From NCBI RefSeq assembly GCF_900258475.1, contig NZ_LT984887.1, positions 381,303 through 445,302 on the forward strand: 64,000 bases of DNA. The letters are read 5' to 3'. Both the position numbers and the translations under genes were made by a program. Under the pieces are notes generated by a model, which worked only from the letters and a program-made list of their open reading frames with translations, ran no database searches and was not told where the DNA came from. Shown here one piece after another: positions 25,480-34,443 of this stretch. Position 1 is the first letter of the stretch. The number at the start of each line of letters is the position of its first letter. Origin of the DNA: Anaerococcus sp. Marseille-P3915 (GTDB lineage Bacteria; Bacillota; Clostridia; Tissierellales; Peptoniphilaceae).

Positions 25480-26740
25480 GAAATTAGATAATCCAGAAAA
25501 ATCAATGGTACACTCCAGAGCTAAGGCAAACATCTTATTATTTATATTTGAGTTTTTGAGTTTATCCTTGGCTATGATTTTTAATATAGAAAACTTGACA
25601 AATATTGATTTTTATACCTATATAGCCATATTGATAGTTACCTTGCTGGTATCATTTTTAGTAGATAAGTTCACCAAGTCTGATAATATTTTACTATTGA
25701 TAGTAAATATGTTATTTTCTATAGGTGTTGCTATAATTTATAGGCTTGATCCAAAGCTTGGAAGAAGGCAGTTACAATTTTATTTAGCTGGAGTAGTTTT
25801 ATTTTTCCTCACCTACTTTATCTTAAAATCATTTAAGTTTTGGGATAAATTGATTTTGTTTTATGCTGGCGTGTCAATAGTCTTGTTTATTCTAACTCTT
25901 GTATTTGGTACTTATTTAGGTGGGGCAAAGAACTGGATTGTTATTAAAAATATAATTACAATACAACCATCAGAGTTTATAAAAGTACCTTTGGCCTTTT
26001 TCATAGCTAGTTTTTATGCAAATTTCAATAAAATTAGCTTAAAACCATTTGGAAGATACTTTATGAATTTTATAATTTATGTTTTTATAGGATTTTTATT
26101 TCTTCAAAAAGACTTGGGAACTGCGCTTATATTTTTTGGTACACTTATAGTAAGTCAGTTTGTATATGAAAAAGATAGAAGATTAATATTTATCAATATG
26201 TTCTTTATGATAATAGGTTCAATAGTGGCTTATTTTCTATTTGGCCATGTTAGGATAAGAGTAAGCACTTGGCTTGATCCTTGGTCAGATATAAATGTTA
26301 CAGGCTATCAGATTACTCAGGCCCTCTTTGCAACAGCAAGTGGTGGCTTATTTGGCACAGGTATAGGCCTAGGTCATCCTGACTATGTTCCAGTTGCTGA
26401 GTCTGATTTCATTTTCTCTGCGATTTGTGAAGAGATGGGTATTTTCATGGGGATTGGTGTTGTCTTATTATTTATGATCCTAGTATATAGGGCCTTAAAA
26501 ATATCCTTAACCCAACAGGTAAAGTTCTACTCGGTCTTAGCTTTTTGCATAGGGGTTTTATTTGCCTTGCAAACCCTAATAATCCTAGGCGGAGTACTTA
26601 AGATAATTCCACTTACAGGCGTAACCCTACCGTTTATTAGTCAAGGTGGATCTTCAATGCTTGCAGGTTTTATTCTTTTAGGATGTTTGCAGTATTGTGG
26701 GGAAGAAGTAAACATTGGAGGGTCTAAGAATGTCAAATAA
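25463..26740 (+). CDS. FtsW/RodA/SpoVE-family peptidoglycan polymerase
   Basis: A SEDS-family glycosyltransferase with about ten membrane segments. Family marks include GGAKNWIVI, IQPSEFIKVPLA, LQKDLGTALIF, GYQITQALFATASGGLFGTGIGLG, ESDFIFSAICEE and LPFISQGGSS. It polymerises lipid II with its partner penicillin-binding protein, encoded next. The start could be ATG 25463 or ATG 25472. Both overlap the FHA gene end and neither has a strong ribosome-binding site, which fits coupling. Whether it serves division or elongation cannot be told from sequence alone. Confidence 0.92.
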   Translation: MKKMFKKLDNPEKSMVHSRAKANILLFIFEFLSLSLAMIFNIENLTNIDFYTYIAILIVTLLVSFLVDKFTKSDNILLLIVNMLFSIGVAIIYRLDPKLGRRQLQFYLAGVVLFFLTYFILKSFKFWDKLILFYAGVSIVLFILTLVFGTYLGGAKNWIVIKNIITIQPSEFIKVPLAFFIASFYANFNKISLKPFGRYFMNFIIYVFIGFLFLQKDLGTALIFFGTLIVSQFVYEKDRRLIFINMFFMIIGSIVAYFLFGHVRIRVSTWLDPWSDINVTGYQITQALFATASGGLFGTGIGLGHPDYVPVAESDFIFSAICEEMGIFMGIGVVLLFMILVYRALKISLTQQVKFYSVLAFCIGVLFALQTLIILGGVLKIIPLTGVTLPFISQGGSSMLAGFILLGCLQYCGEEVNIGGSKNVK

Positions 26741-28253
26741 TAAAAATAATAGGAAAAAAAGATCTTCTAATATATCATTCATTGATAAAATCAAAAAAAT
26801 AGAGCAAGATCAAAGGATAAAGGATAACTCAAGGTTAAAAGTTTTGTCAAAATCAACCTTAAATAAGAGACTTATTTTTATAATGGTCGTATTTGTCCTA
26901 TTGTTTATGCTACTGGCCTTATATTTGGTTTATTTTCAGCTGTTTAAGGCGAAAAAAATCGCGGATAATTCTAATAATAGAAGGTTATGGCTAAATGAAG
27001 ATTTGATTCATAGGGGAAGTATATTTGATAGAAATGAAAATCTTATGGTTTATAGCCAGGATGATGGGCAAGGAAAGCAAGTAAGAATTTATAACTATCC
27101 TTTAGCAAGCGCAAGTGTCACCGGCTATTCCTCTAAAACCTATGGAAAGACTGGTATAGAAAAATCATATAATAGACAGTTACTTGCCTTATCTGATGAA
27201 AACTTCAGCCAATTTAGAAAAATGGTTGTAAAAAATGACACGGGAAACGACCTTCATTTAAGTTTAGATCAACATATTCAAAATATAGTTTATGCCTATC
27301 TTTCAAATTATAAGGCTGCATGTGTAATAATGAAACCTAATACTGGAGAAGTATTAGCAATGGTTTCAACGCCTACTTTTAATCCTAATTCTGTTGATAC
27401 TGATTGGAATAATTTGATACAAACAGACGATGGTAGACTTATAAATAGGACAACACAGGGCTTATATAGGCCAGGTTCTGCTTATAAAATTATAACCGCA
27501 ACCTCTATTGTAGATAATAATATAAATCAAGAATATAAAGACACTGGTAGCCAAGAGATTCAAGGCTACGAAATTAAAAACTATGGTGATCAAATATTTG
27601 GCAATCTTAATCTAAGAAGTGCTTTTATAAACTCTGCAAATACATATTTTGCTGCTAAAGCACATGATTTAGGTAAAGATAAACTTGCAAAGACGAGTGA
27701 AAAATTTATGTTTAATAAACAGTATGACTTTGATATAGACGTAAGCAAATCTATTATACCATTTGATGAACTTAATCAAGCTGACCTAGCTATGACTGGC
27801 TTTGGATATGGAAAAACGCAGATGACACCACTTCATATGGCTATGATTACATCTGCTATTGCAAACAATGGGATAATGCAAAAGCCAAGACTTGTGAACC
27901 AAATAACAAATAAAGATAAAAAAATAATATTTCAAGCGGAAAACGAAGTTTTATCTAAGGTAACTAGCAAAGATACAGCCGAAAAAATTAGAGATATGAT
28001 GGTAGGAGTAGTAAACGAAGGAACAGGAACGTCAGCCTATTTAGATTCAATTCAAATCGCTGGCAAGACAGGAACTGCAGATAAGAGCGATGGCAATGTA
28101 GATGCTTGGTTTGTAGGTTTCGCTCCAGCATATGACCCAAAGCTTGCTATAGCTCTCTTAATAGAAGATAGCAAGGGCACTGGTGGGGAGACTGCAGCAC
28201 CCATAGCTAGAAATATCATAAGAGATATTATAAATACAATATCATTTGATTGA
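26730..28253 (+). CDS. Penicillin-binding protein, class B transpeptidase
   Basis: Cross-links peptidoglycan together with the SEDS protein encoded just upstream. It has an N-terminal membrane anchor (about residues 50-72, LIFIMVVFVLLFMLLALYLV). The transpeptidase domain carries the catalytic serine near residue 250 (RPGSAYKIITA), an S-x-N motif (SANTYF) and KTGT near residue 447 (IAGKTGTADKS). At 507 residues it resembles the shorter PbpA/PBP2-like type. ATG 26730 with GGAGGG upstream is preferred to the TTG at 26715. It ends against the convergent NAD kinase gene with no spacer. Confidence 0.92.
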   Translation: MSNNKNNRKKRSSNISFIDKIKKIEQDQRIKDNSRLKVLSKSTLNKRLIFIMVVFVLLFMLLALYLVYFQLFKAKKIADNSNNRRLWLNEDLIHRGSIFDRNENLMVYSQDDGQGKQVRIYNYPLASASVTGYSSKTYGKTGIEKSYNRQLLALSDENFSQFRKMVVKNDTGNDLHLSLDQHIQNIVYAYLSNYKAACVIMKPNTGEVLAMVSTPTFNPNSVDTDWNNLIQTDDGRLINRTTQGLYRPGSAYKIITATSIVDNNINQEYKDTGSQEIQGYEIKNYGDQIFGNLNLRSAFINSANTYFAAKAHDLGKDKLAKTSEKFMFNKQYDFDIDVSKSIIPFDELNQADLAMTGFGYGKTQMTPLHMAMITSAIANNGIMQKPRLVNQITNKDKKIIFQAENEVLSKVTSKDTAEKIRDMMVGVVNEGTGTSAYLDSIQIAGKTGTADKSDGNVDAWFVGFAPAYDPKLAIALLIEDSKGTGGETAAPIARNIIRDIINTISFD

Positions 28254-29039
28254 TCACATAAGCTTATTTTTAATATTAGTCCAATAGTGGTTTTTATTAA
28301 GAATAAGCTTGTTTATTTTTTTTGAAGAAACTTTTATCCTAATTTTGTAGTCTTTGGTATTTAATTCCCTACCATCAAAGATAAATATTGTATGGTAGTT
28401 GTCTCTTTTAGAAACCACAATATCAATGCTCGCATCATTAGGTAAGACTACTGGACATTTTAGGGAATTGTTAAGATTAGAATATACAGGCGCTACAGGT
28501 GTTAGCTGAAAACCATTTAAGGATTGGTGTAATATAGCACCGTTACTAGATAGGTTATAGGCTGTAGACCCATGAGGAGTAGAAATTATTAGACCATCCC
28601 CTGCATAAGATTCTATAAAATTACCATCTATAAAGACCTTAAGTCTTACAATCTGATTTTTATTTGATTTGACAACTACTTCATTAATTGCTTTAAATGA
28701 TCTATTGTTTACCTTAGATTCTAGAACAGTAAGCTCTTCGATTAAAAAGTCATTTTTGGTATATCTCTTAACAAAATCTTCAATCATGTCTACTTCAATT
28801 TCTTGATAGAAACCTAAATGACCAGTATTAATACCAATAAAAGGTATTTCAGAAAATTCTGATTGATGTACAGCACTTAAAAATGTTCCGTCTCCACCGA
28901 TAACCAAATTTAGAACAGCCCTATCATCGTATGAAGTGCTTACACTATAGCCATATTTTTGAAAAATCTTTTTAGTTTTGTGGAAAATTGCATTACTATA
29001 TTTTGATTTGTTTTTAAAAATGTTTATAATATTTGTCAT
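28254..29039 (-). CDS. nadK: NAD kinase
   Basis: Phosphorylates NAD to NADP. The family motif GGDGT is in LNLVIGGDGTFLSAVHQ, followed by PFIGINTGHLGFYQ and the glycine/serine-rich STPHGSTAYNLSSNGAI. The C-terminal beta domain ends normally. 261 residues from ATG 29039, which has GAGAGG seven bases upstream; the ATG at 29054 lies before that site and is rejected. It is divergent from the RluA-type gene and convergent with the PBP gene. Confidence 0.94.
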   Translation of the reverse strand: MTNIINIFKNKSKYSNAIFHKTKKIFQKYGYSVSTSYDDRAVLNLVIGGDGTFLSAVHQSEFSEIPFIGINTGHLGFYQEIEVDMIEDFVKRYTKNDFLIEELTVLESKVNNRSFKAINEVVVKSNKNQIVRLKVFIDGNFIESYAGDGLIISTPHGSTAYNLSSNGAILHQSLNGFQLTPVAPVYSNLNNSLKCPVVLPNDASIDIVVSKRDNYHTIFIFDGRELNTKDYKIRIKVSSKKINKLILNKNHYWTNIKNKLM

Positions 29040-29079
29040 ATGATGTCCTCTCATATATCATTATAACATAGGAGTAGCC

Positions 29080-29922
29080 ATGATATATATAGAAATTAAG
29101 AATATTAACGAAAAAACAATAAAAACCTTATTAAAAAATAATCATTTTTCAAAAAGGGCTATTGATAAGCTGCTAAAAAACGGATTATTACTTAATAATC
29201 AAGAGATAAAATCAAATGTTAAAATAAAAAAGAATGACCTTATAAAAGTACCGGTTGATAATGAAGAACTCGACTATAAGGCAGTGACAGGAAAACTGAA
29301 TATAAAATATGAAGATGACAATCTAATAATAATTTCAAAAGACTCTAACATAACGGTAAACTCAAATGGACAAGTAAGTCTTGCAAATTATATTGCTTAT
29401 TATTTTAAGGAAAATAATATAAAATCAAAAGTAAGATTTATAAATAGACTTGATATGAATACATCGGGTCTAATAATGATAGCAAAAAATTCTTATGCCC
29501 AATCCTTTTACCAAAAAGAAATTGAAGATAACAATCTTATAAAAAAATATATTGCTTATGTTGAAGGAGAACTTAATATTAATAAACTCTATAAAATAAA
29601 GCTAGCTTATGATGAGAGATCAAAAAGACATGACAAAGCCAAAGATGGGAAACTTGCTATTACTCATTTTAAAACTTTAGAAACAAATGAAAAATATTCA
29701 ATTATAGAATGCGATATAATGACAGGTAAGACACATCAAATTAGGTCATCTCTTAGATACTTAGGTCACCCAATAATAGGTGATAAATTATATGGTTCAA
29801 ATTTTGATTATGAAAGATTTTTATTACATTCTTATTATTTAAAATTTAATGTTTTTTTAAAAAAGGAAAGTATTACCATAAAAGATTATCCTGATTTTGA
29901 GGGATTTGTTAATAAAATGTGA
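29080..29922 (+). CDS. RluA-family pseudouridine synthase (first copy)
   Basis: Converts uridine to pseudouridine in rRNA or tRNA. The catalytic Asp is in RFINRLDMNTSGLIMIAKN, with downstream KTHQIRSSLRYLGHPIIGD characteristic of the RluA/RluD branch. The N-terminus (about 1-65) looks like an S4 RNA-binding domain (FSKRAIDKLLKNGLLLNNQ). 280 residues. The start ATG 29080 has TAGGAG upstream, and the 40-base gap to nadK must hold both promoters. A second RluA gene lies at 41644; the exact target sites cannot be read from sequence. Confidence 0.9.
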   Translation: MIYIEIKNINEKTIKTLLKNNHFSKRAIDKLLKNGLLLNNQEIKSNVKIKKNDLIKVPVDNEELDYKAVTGKLNIKYEDDNLIIISKDSNITVNSNGQVSLANYIAYYFKENNIKSKVRFINRLDMNTSGLIMIAKNSYAQSFYQKEIEDNNLIKKYIAYVEGELNINKLYKIKLAYDERSKRHDKAKDGKLAITHFKTLETNEKYSIIECDIMTGKTHQIRSSLRYLGHPIIGDKLYGSNFDYERFLLHSYYLKFNVFLKKESITIKDYPDFEGFVNKM

Positions 29923-29933
29923 AAATATTTTTC

Positions 29934-29962
29934 TTGCAAAAAAATTAAAAATATATTATAAT
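29934..29962 (+). promoter_or_regulatory. Promoter of the 6S RNA
   Basis: TTGCAA (29934-29939), exactly 17 bases, then TATAAT (29957-29962). The RNA stem begins at about 29967. Confidence 0.85.
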
Positions 29963-29966
29963 AGGG

Positions 29967-30136
29967 TTATCCTAAGGACAAGGTCCAATTTAAACCTACA
30001 GCTTTTATAAGGGATTGCGGAGTTCTAACTTCTATGACAAGCCTCCTTAGAGTGGAAGTCAGATGATTTTAGACAGCTTGCCCACCTTCACATACGGGAA
30101 GGTCTTAAAGTAAGGGCCACCTTAGGATAATTTTTT
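29967..30136 (+). ncRNA. ssrS: Probable 6S RNA
   Basis: About 170 nt closed by an 11-bp terminal stem: TTATCCTAAGG (29967-29977) with CCTTAGGATAA (30120-30130), followed by TTTTTT. The internal region is GC-richer than its surroundings and has several short paired arms (CCACCTTC with GGGAAGG) around a large unpaired centre. This matches the long hairpin-with-bubble shape of 6S RNA, which binds the housekeeping RNA polymerase. It has its own near-perfect promoter and no reading frame. The family call is by shape and size; a covariance model search was not possible. Confidence 0.75.
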
Positions 30137-30162
30137 GTTTTAAAAAACTTATATTTGGGTAA
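30137..30162 (+). promoter_or_regulatory. SigB-like promoter before the ytxH gene (candidate)
   Basis: GTTTTA (30137-30142), a 14-base spacer and GGGTAA (30157-30162) agree with the general-stress sigma-B pattern GTTTAA-N12-15-GGGTAT. In Bacillus, ytxGH is under such control. It may be chance, as this lineage may lack sigma-B. Confidence 0.35.
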
Positions 30163-30196
30163 TAAGTAATAAGACTAAAATACAAAGGAGAATTAT

Positions 30197-30802
30197 ATGT
30201 CAATAGCAGATTATATTGAAAGCAGAGCGAAAGCTAAACAAAGAGAAATAAAATATGAAATTTGGAAAGCAAAAAACCGTGATAGCAGAATGAGAGGCCA
30301 AGGAGCCTTAGCGGGATTATTGGTAGGTGCTGCAGCTGGTTTATTACTCGCTCCAAAATCTGGTAAAGAAACTAGAGAGGATATCAAGGAAGCTTTTAAT
30401 GATACAGTAGATACTGTAAAAGAAACTACCAGTGATGTTATAGATCAAGCAAAAGATGGATATGAAGATTTAAAATATAGAGCATATACTGATCTTCAAC
30501 CAATCAAAGATGGTATAGAATATAGCGCAGAAGTAGCTAAAGATACTGGTAGACAAATTAAAGATGCTTCTAAGAATGTGAAAAATTCACTTGCAGAAGG
30601 CGCAAAAGATGTTAAAGAAATAGTAAAAGAAAGCGCCGGAGAAATATCAAAAGTTGCTGATGAAAAGAAAGATGAAATCTCTAAAGAAGCATCAGAAACA
30701 AAAGAAGTAGTTAAAGAAGACGCTAAAGAAGTAAAAGATGAAGCTAAAGAAACAGCACAAAAGGTAAAAGAAAACGATAAAAAAGCAAGCCAAAACAAGT
30801 AA
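30197..30802 (+). CDS. YtxH-domain protein with Lys/Glu-rich LEA-like repeats
   Basis: A 201-residue protein. Residues about 38-60 contain the YtxH-type hydrophobic segment (GALAGLLVGAAAGLLLAPKSGKETRED). The rest is a long, charged helix of imperfect 11-residue LEA-like repeats (VKEDAKEVKDEAKETAQKVK). Such proteins are membrane-attached and often stress-induced in Firmicutes. ATG 30197 has AAAGGAG upstream. The next gene, a DUF948 protein, is its usual partner. Confidence 0.85.
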   Translation: MSIADYIESRAKAKQREIKYEIWKAKNRDSRMRGQGALAGLLVGAAAGLLLAPKSGKETREDIKEAFNDTVDTVKETTSDVIDQAKDGYEDLKYRAYTDLQPIKDGIEYSAEVAKDTGRQIKDASKNVKNSLAEGAKDVKEIVKESAGEISKVADEKKDEISKEASETKEVVKEDAKEVKDEAKETAQKVKENDKKASQNK

Positions 30803-30821
30803 AAAGTCAAGGAGATCATAA

Positions 30822-31265
30822 ATGCAAGTAACGATAGATTTTAATCTTCTCGGCAATATTATCATAACAATCTTAGCTATACTAGCTCTAGTTTTCTTAG
30901 TATTAGTACTAGTTAAAGTGAATAAATTGTTAGGAAGCGCTCAAAAAGTTTTAGATAAAAACTCAAATAACATAGATCAAGTAATTGAAAAATTACCTGA
31001 TTTAACTAACCAAGCACACGATTTAGTAAATAATGTAAATGGCATTGTTACAGATCCTAATCTAAAAATGGCAATAGCAAAAGTAAATGAAACTATGACA
31101 AGTGTAAATAGCATAACAGATGATATAAAAGATACCGTCAATTATGTTGGAATAACTGCTGTTGATAGTGTCGATACTTTTGGAGCAGGTGTCGCATCAA
31201 TTACTGATTATTCATCATTGATAATGGATGTTATCGATATCGTAAGAAACGTAATTGCAGGTTAA
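30822..31265 (+). CDS. DUF948-family membrane protein (YtxG-like)
   Basis: A 147-residue protein with one N-terminal membrane helix (about residues 9-32, LLGNIIITILAILALVFLVLVLV), followed by a helical chain with coiled-coil periodicity (VLDKNSNNIDQVIEKLPDLTNQ). This is the DUF948/YtxG layout, and it sits next to a YtxH protein as in Bacillus. ATG 30822 has AAGGAG upstream. The pair probably acts at the envelope under stress; the mechanism is unknown. A terminator follows. Confidence 0.85.
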   Translation: MQVTIDFNLLGNIIITILAILALVFLVLVLVKVNKLLGSAQKVLDKNSNNIDQVIEKLPDLTNQAHDLVNNVNGIVTDPNLKMAIAKVNETMTSVNSITDDIKDTVNYVGITAVDSVDTFGAGVASITDYSSLIMDVIDIVRNVIAG

Positions 31266-31270
31266 GATTT

Positions 31271-31294
31271 AAGCCATCAAAATTGATGGCTTTT
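31271..31294 (+). terminator. Terminator after the DUF948 gene
   Basis: GCCATCAA (31273-31280) pairs perfectly with TTGATGGC (31283-31290), followed by TTTT. Confidence 0.85.
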
Positions 31295-31312
31295 GTGCTG
31301 AATGGAGGAGTT

Positions 31313-32317
31313 ATGGGACAACCAACAATTAAAGACGTTGCTAAGCTTGCGGGAGTGTCAATTTCGACAGTCTCAAGAGTAATGAACAATTCAAAACCAG
31401 TAAGTCCTGAGGCTAGAAGAAAAGTTGTTGACGCTATTAACAAATTAGACTTTAAACCTAATGAGTTAGCCAGATCTTTAGTAATGAGAAAATCTAATCT
31501 AATAGGCGTGATTGTAAAAGACATCGGTATCGAGTATATGGCCCAACTTATTAGAGGTATTGAAGAAATAGGTAGAGTATATAAGTATGATATTATCTTA
31601 TCATCTTCATATGGAGAGGATAAACAGCTTGAAAACTCTATAGATTTTTTAGCTACTAAACAAGTTGAAGGTTTAGTTATTATAACAGAAGATATATCTA
31701 CAGAAGTCTTAGTCAAACTTAGGGAAACAAAAATTCCTTTTGTACTTCTAGATAAGTATCATTCTTATAAAAACATAAAAACAGTAAAAATTGATTTTGA
31801 ATCTGAAGAAAATAGACTAGTACAGTCATTGACTCAACAAGGTCATAAAAAAATATTATTTGTTGCAGATAAGGAACAAAATGTAATAAACGATTCAATG
31901 GTAAAAGGTTACGAAAGTGCAGTAGGAGCTGATAATTCTTATATTTTAAGGATTGATGGTATAACAAGCGATGATGGTTATAGAATGGCTGATCAGGCTA
32001 TAGAATTAATTAAAAAGGAATCTATAACTGCTGTTGCATGCGTAAATGATGAAATAGCTATTGGATTTATGAACTACTGTGTTGATAATGGAATAAAAGT
32101 TCCAGATGACCTATCAGTAGTTGGATTTGGAGACAGTAAAATAGCAAGCGTCTATAGACCAAAGCTTACTACAGTTTCAATTCCTTATTACGATATTGGG
32201 GCTATATCTATCAGAGCTCTTATAAAAAGGATAAAGCAAGAAGGTGAGATTCTTGTTGATGATTGGGTAATAGATGCTCAAATACATCAAAGAGAATCAT
32301 CTAAAGTTATAAATTAA
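31313..32317 (+). CDS. ccpA: LacI-family regulator, CcpA-like
   Basis: A carbon-catabolite regulator. The N-terminal HTH is TIKDVAKLAGVSISTVSRVM, typical of CcpA, with the hinge NELARSLVMRKS. The periplasmic-binding-like domain follows, including DGYRMADQAIEL and VVGFGDSKIASVYRPKLTTV. From ATG 31313 it is 334 residues, the usual CcpA length; that start has GGAGGAG upstream, unlike the 31283 frame inside the terminator. HPr and enzyme I follow directly, which supports the CcpA assignment, since CcpA uses HPr-Ser46-P as corepressor. Confidence 0.85.
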   Translation: MGQPTIKDVAKLAGVSISTVSRVMNNSKPVSPEARRKVVDAINKLDFKPNELARSLVMRKSNLIGVIVKDIGIEYMAQLIRGIEEIGRVYKYDIILSSSYGEDKQLENSIDFLATKQVEGLVIITEDISTEVLVKLRETKIPFVLLDKYHSYKNIKTVKIDFESEENRLVQSLTQQGHKKILFVADKEQNVINDSMVKGYESAVGADNSYILRIDGITSDDGYRMADQAIELIKKESITAVACVNDEIAIGFMNYCVDNGIKVPDDLSVVGFGDSKIASVYRPKLTTVSIPYYDIGAISIRALIKRIKQEGEILVDDWVIDAQIHQRESSKVIN

Positions 32318-32321
32318 TTAA

Positions 32322-32349
32322 TTGTTAAAGTCATAAAATAAAGTACAAT
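32322..32349 (+). promoter_or_regulatory. Promoter of ptsH
   Basis: TTGTTA (32322-32327), 16 bases, TACAAT (32344-32349), about 32 bases before the ptsH start. Confidence 0.55.
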
Positions 32350-32381
32350 ATGAATATGAAAAACATTTTAGGAGGATTTTA

Positions 32382-32642
32382 ATGGCAGAAAGAATAGTAG
32401 TAGTTACAAATGAAACAGGTTTACACGCAAGACCAGCAGCTTCATTAGTACAATTCGTAAAAAACTATCCAGGTGAAGTAACAATTATAAAAGAAGATAA
32501 AGAAGCAAACGCAAAGAGTATCTTCAACGTTATGAGCTTAGGCATTGCTAAAGGTACAGAAATTAAACTTGTAGTTGATGGCGATGATGATGAAAAATTC
32601 GCTGATGAACTTGTTGAATTTGTAGAAAACTTAGCTGAATAA
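32382..32642 (+). CDS. ptsH: Phosphocarrier protein HPr
   Basis: Carries phosphate from enzyme I to sugar-specific PTS components. His15 is in GLHARPAASL and the regulatory Ser46 in AKSIFNVMSLG. Both phosphorylation sites are intact, so it can act in the PTS and as CcpA corepressor. 86 residues is standard. ATG 32382 has AGGAGG upstream. A strong terminator separates it from ptsI, so HPr is likely made in excess. Confidence 0.97.
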   Translation: MAERIVVVTNETGLHARPAASLVQFVKNYPGEVTIIKEDKEANAKSIFNVMSLGIAKGTEIKLVVDGDDDEKFADELVEFVENLAE

Positions 32643-32655
32643 TATAAAATCTATA

Positions 32656-32684
32656 AAAGGATACTTTCGTAGTATCCTTTTTTT
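32656..32684 (+). terminator. Terminator between ptsH and ptsI
   Basis: AAAGGATACT (32656-32665), loop TTCGT, AGTATCCTTT (32671-32680) and a T-run. It would reduce ptsI relative to ptsH transcription. Confidence 0.9.
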
Positions 32685-32710
32685 AGAATACGATAAAGGA
32701 GAAATAGCAT

Positions 32711-34417
32711 ATGACTAAGACATATGAAGGTCTAAAAGCCAGTACAGGCTATGCAATTGGTAATATATATTTATTTACCAGAGAAGAAATTGAAATTGAC
32801 AAAAGTACTATTAGTGAAGAATTAAAAGCCTCTGAATTTGAAAAGGTTAAGGATGCTATTAATTCATATGTGGAAGAGCTAAGCAATTTAGAAAACCCGA
32901 CAGAAGCACAAATAAATATAGCAAATGCCCACAAAGAATTACTTCAAGATCCATATTTTTCAGATACAATAGAATCCAAGATAAAAAATGAATTAAAAAA
33001 TAAAGAACAAGCTCTTGATGAAACCATTAGAGAAATGGTTGAAATAATGAGCGCCTTAGATGATGAATATCTAAAGGAAAGAGCAAGCGATTACCAAGAT
33101 ATTGGATACCAAGTTATGTATAAATTAAAAGGTATAAAACCTAAAGATTTATCTAAGCTTGAAAAACAATCAATAATTATTTCTAAAGAACTAACTCCAA
33201 GTGATACAGCTAATATGGATAAAGAAGCAGTGGTAGGTTTTGCAACAGATTTAGGTGGTAAAACAAGTCATACTTCAATAATCGCCCAAACTTTAGACAT
33301 GCCAGCCTTAGTAGGTATGGGAGATGTTTCTACAAAAGTTGCAGGTGGAGAAAAAGCTATATTAGATGGTAATAAGGGAATTCTTATAGTTGATCCAAGT
33401 GATGAAGAGTTGGAAAAATATGAAAGTCTAATTAAAGAACAAGTTGAAAAGAAAGAAAGACTAAAAACTATAAAAGATAAGAAAGCTATCACAAAAGATG
33501 GAAAGCATATAGAGGTTTCTGCTAATATCGGAAATATAGAAGATTTGAAACTTGCTATAGAAAATGGTTGTGATGGTGTTGGATTATTTAGAACTGAATT
33601 CTTATATATGGAAAATACTAATTTCCCAACTGAAGAAGAACAGTTTGAAGTCTATAAAGAAGCTACTGAAATGCTTGGAGAAAAACCGCTTATAATTAGG
33701 ACTCTAGACATAGGTGGCGATAAGGGACTTGACTATTTTAAATTCCCTGTTGAAGAAAATCCGTTCTTGGGTTATAGAGCTATTAGACTTTGCTTAGATA
33801 AAGAAGATATTTTTAAAACCCAACTAAGGGCTCTAGTTAGAGCTTCTGCATATGGAAATCTAAAGATAATGATTCCATTTGTAGTCAATATAGATGAACT
33901 TAAGTCATCAATTGAATTAATTGAAGAAATTAAAAAAGACCTAGATAAAGAAGGTACTTCTTATAATAAAGACCTAGATGTCGGAATAATGGTAGAAACA
34001 TCTGCATCTATAATCATGGCAGATAAATTTATAAAATATGCTGATTTCTTCTCAATTGGTACTAATGACTTAACCCAATATACCCTAGCAGTAGATAGAG
34101 GAAATGAAAATATTGCTCATATGTACTCAAACTATAATCCTGCAGTTTTAAGAGCTATAAAACATGTTATAGATGTATCGCATGAAGCAGGAAAATGGAC
34201 AGGTATGTGTGGAGCCTTTGCTGGTGATACAGAAGCAACAAAATTACTACTAGGTCTAGGTCTAGATGAGTTTTCTGGATCTTCTGCAAAGATTGCAGAA
34301 ATTAAAGATACTATATTAAAATCAAGTTTATCTGAAGAAGAAGAATTTGCTAAGAAAGCAATTGATCAAGAACTAACAAGCGATGTAGAAAAGATGGTTA
34401 TTGAACATAATAAATAA
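32711..34417 (+). CDS. ptsI: PTS enzyme I
   Basis: Transfers phosphate from phosphoenolpyruvate to HPr. The active-site His is in LGGKTSHTSIIAQTLDMPAL. The PEP-binding C-terminal domain shows GLFRTEFLYM, IRTLDIGGDKGL, FSIGTNDLTQYTLAVDRGN and the conserved Cys in GMCGAFAGD. 568 residues is normal. ATG 32711 follows AAAGGAGA. It forms a cluster with ptsH and the CcpA-like gene, and is followed by the APH-fold gene after a 26-base gap. Confidence 0.96.
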   Translation: MTKTYEGLKASTGYAIGNIYLFTREEIEIDKSTISEELKASEFEKVKDAINSYVEELSNLENPTEAQINIANAHKELLQDPYFSDTIESKIKNELKNKEQALDETIREMVEIMSALDDEYLKERASDYQDIGYQVMYKLKGIKPKDLSKLEKQSIIISKELTPSDTANMDKEAVVGFATDLGGKTSHTSIIAQTLDMPALVGMGDVSTKVAGGEKAILDGNKGILIVDPSDEELEKYESLIKEQVEKKERLKTIKDKKAITKDGKHIEVSANIGNIEDLKLAIENGCDGVGLFRTEFLYMENTNFPTEEEQFEVYKEATEMLGEKPLIIRTLDIGGDKGLDYFKFPVEENPFLGYRAIRLCLDKEDIFKTQLRALVRASAYGNLKIMIPFVVNIDELKSSIELIEEIKKDLDKEGTSYNKDLDVGIMVETSASIIMADKFIKYADFFSIGTNDLTQYTLAVDRGNENIAHMYSNYNPAVLRAIKHVIDVSHEAGKWTGMCGAFAGDTEATKLLLGLGLDEFSGSSAKIAEIKDTILKSSLSEEEEFAKKAIDQELTSDVEKMVIEHNK

Positions 34418-34443
34418 ATTGAATTAAATGAAGGTGATTTCTC

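Noticed and set aside
30496-30819. Minus-strand frame under ytxH
   Set aside because: Lys/Glu-rich coding sequence read backwards gives a Ser/Phe/Leu-rich frame. No start signal and no spacing to neighbours.
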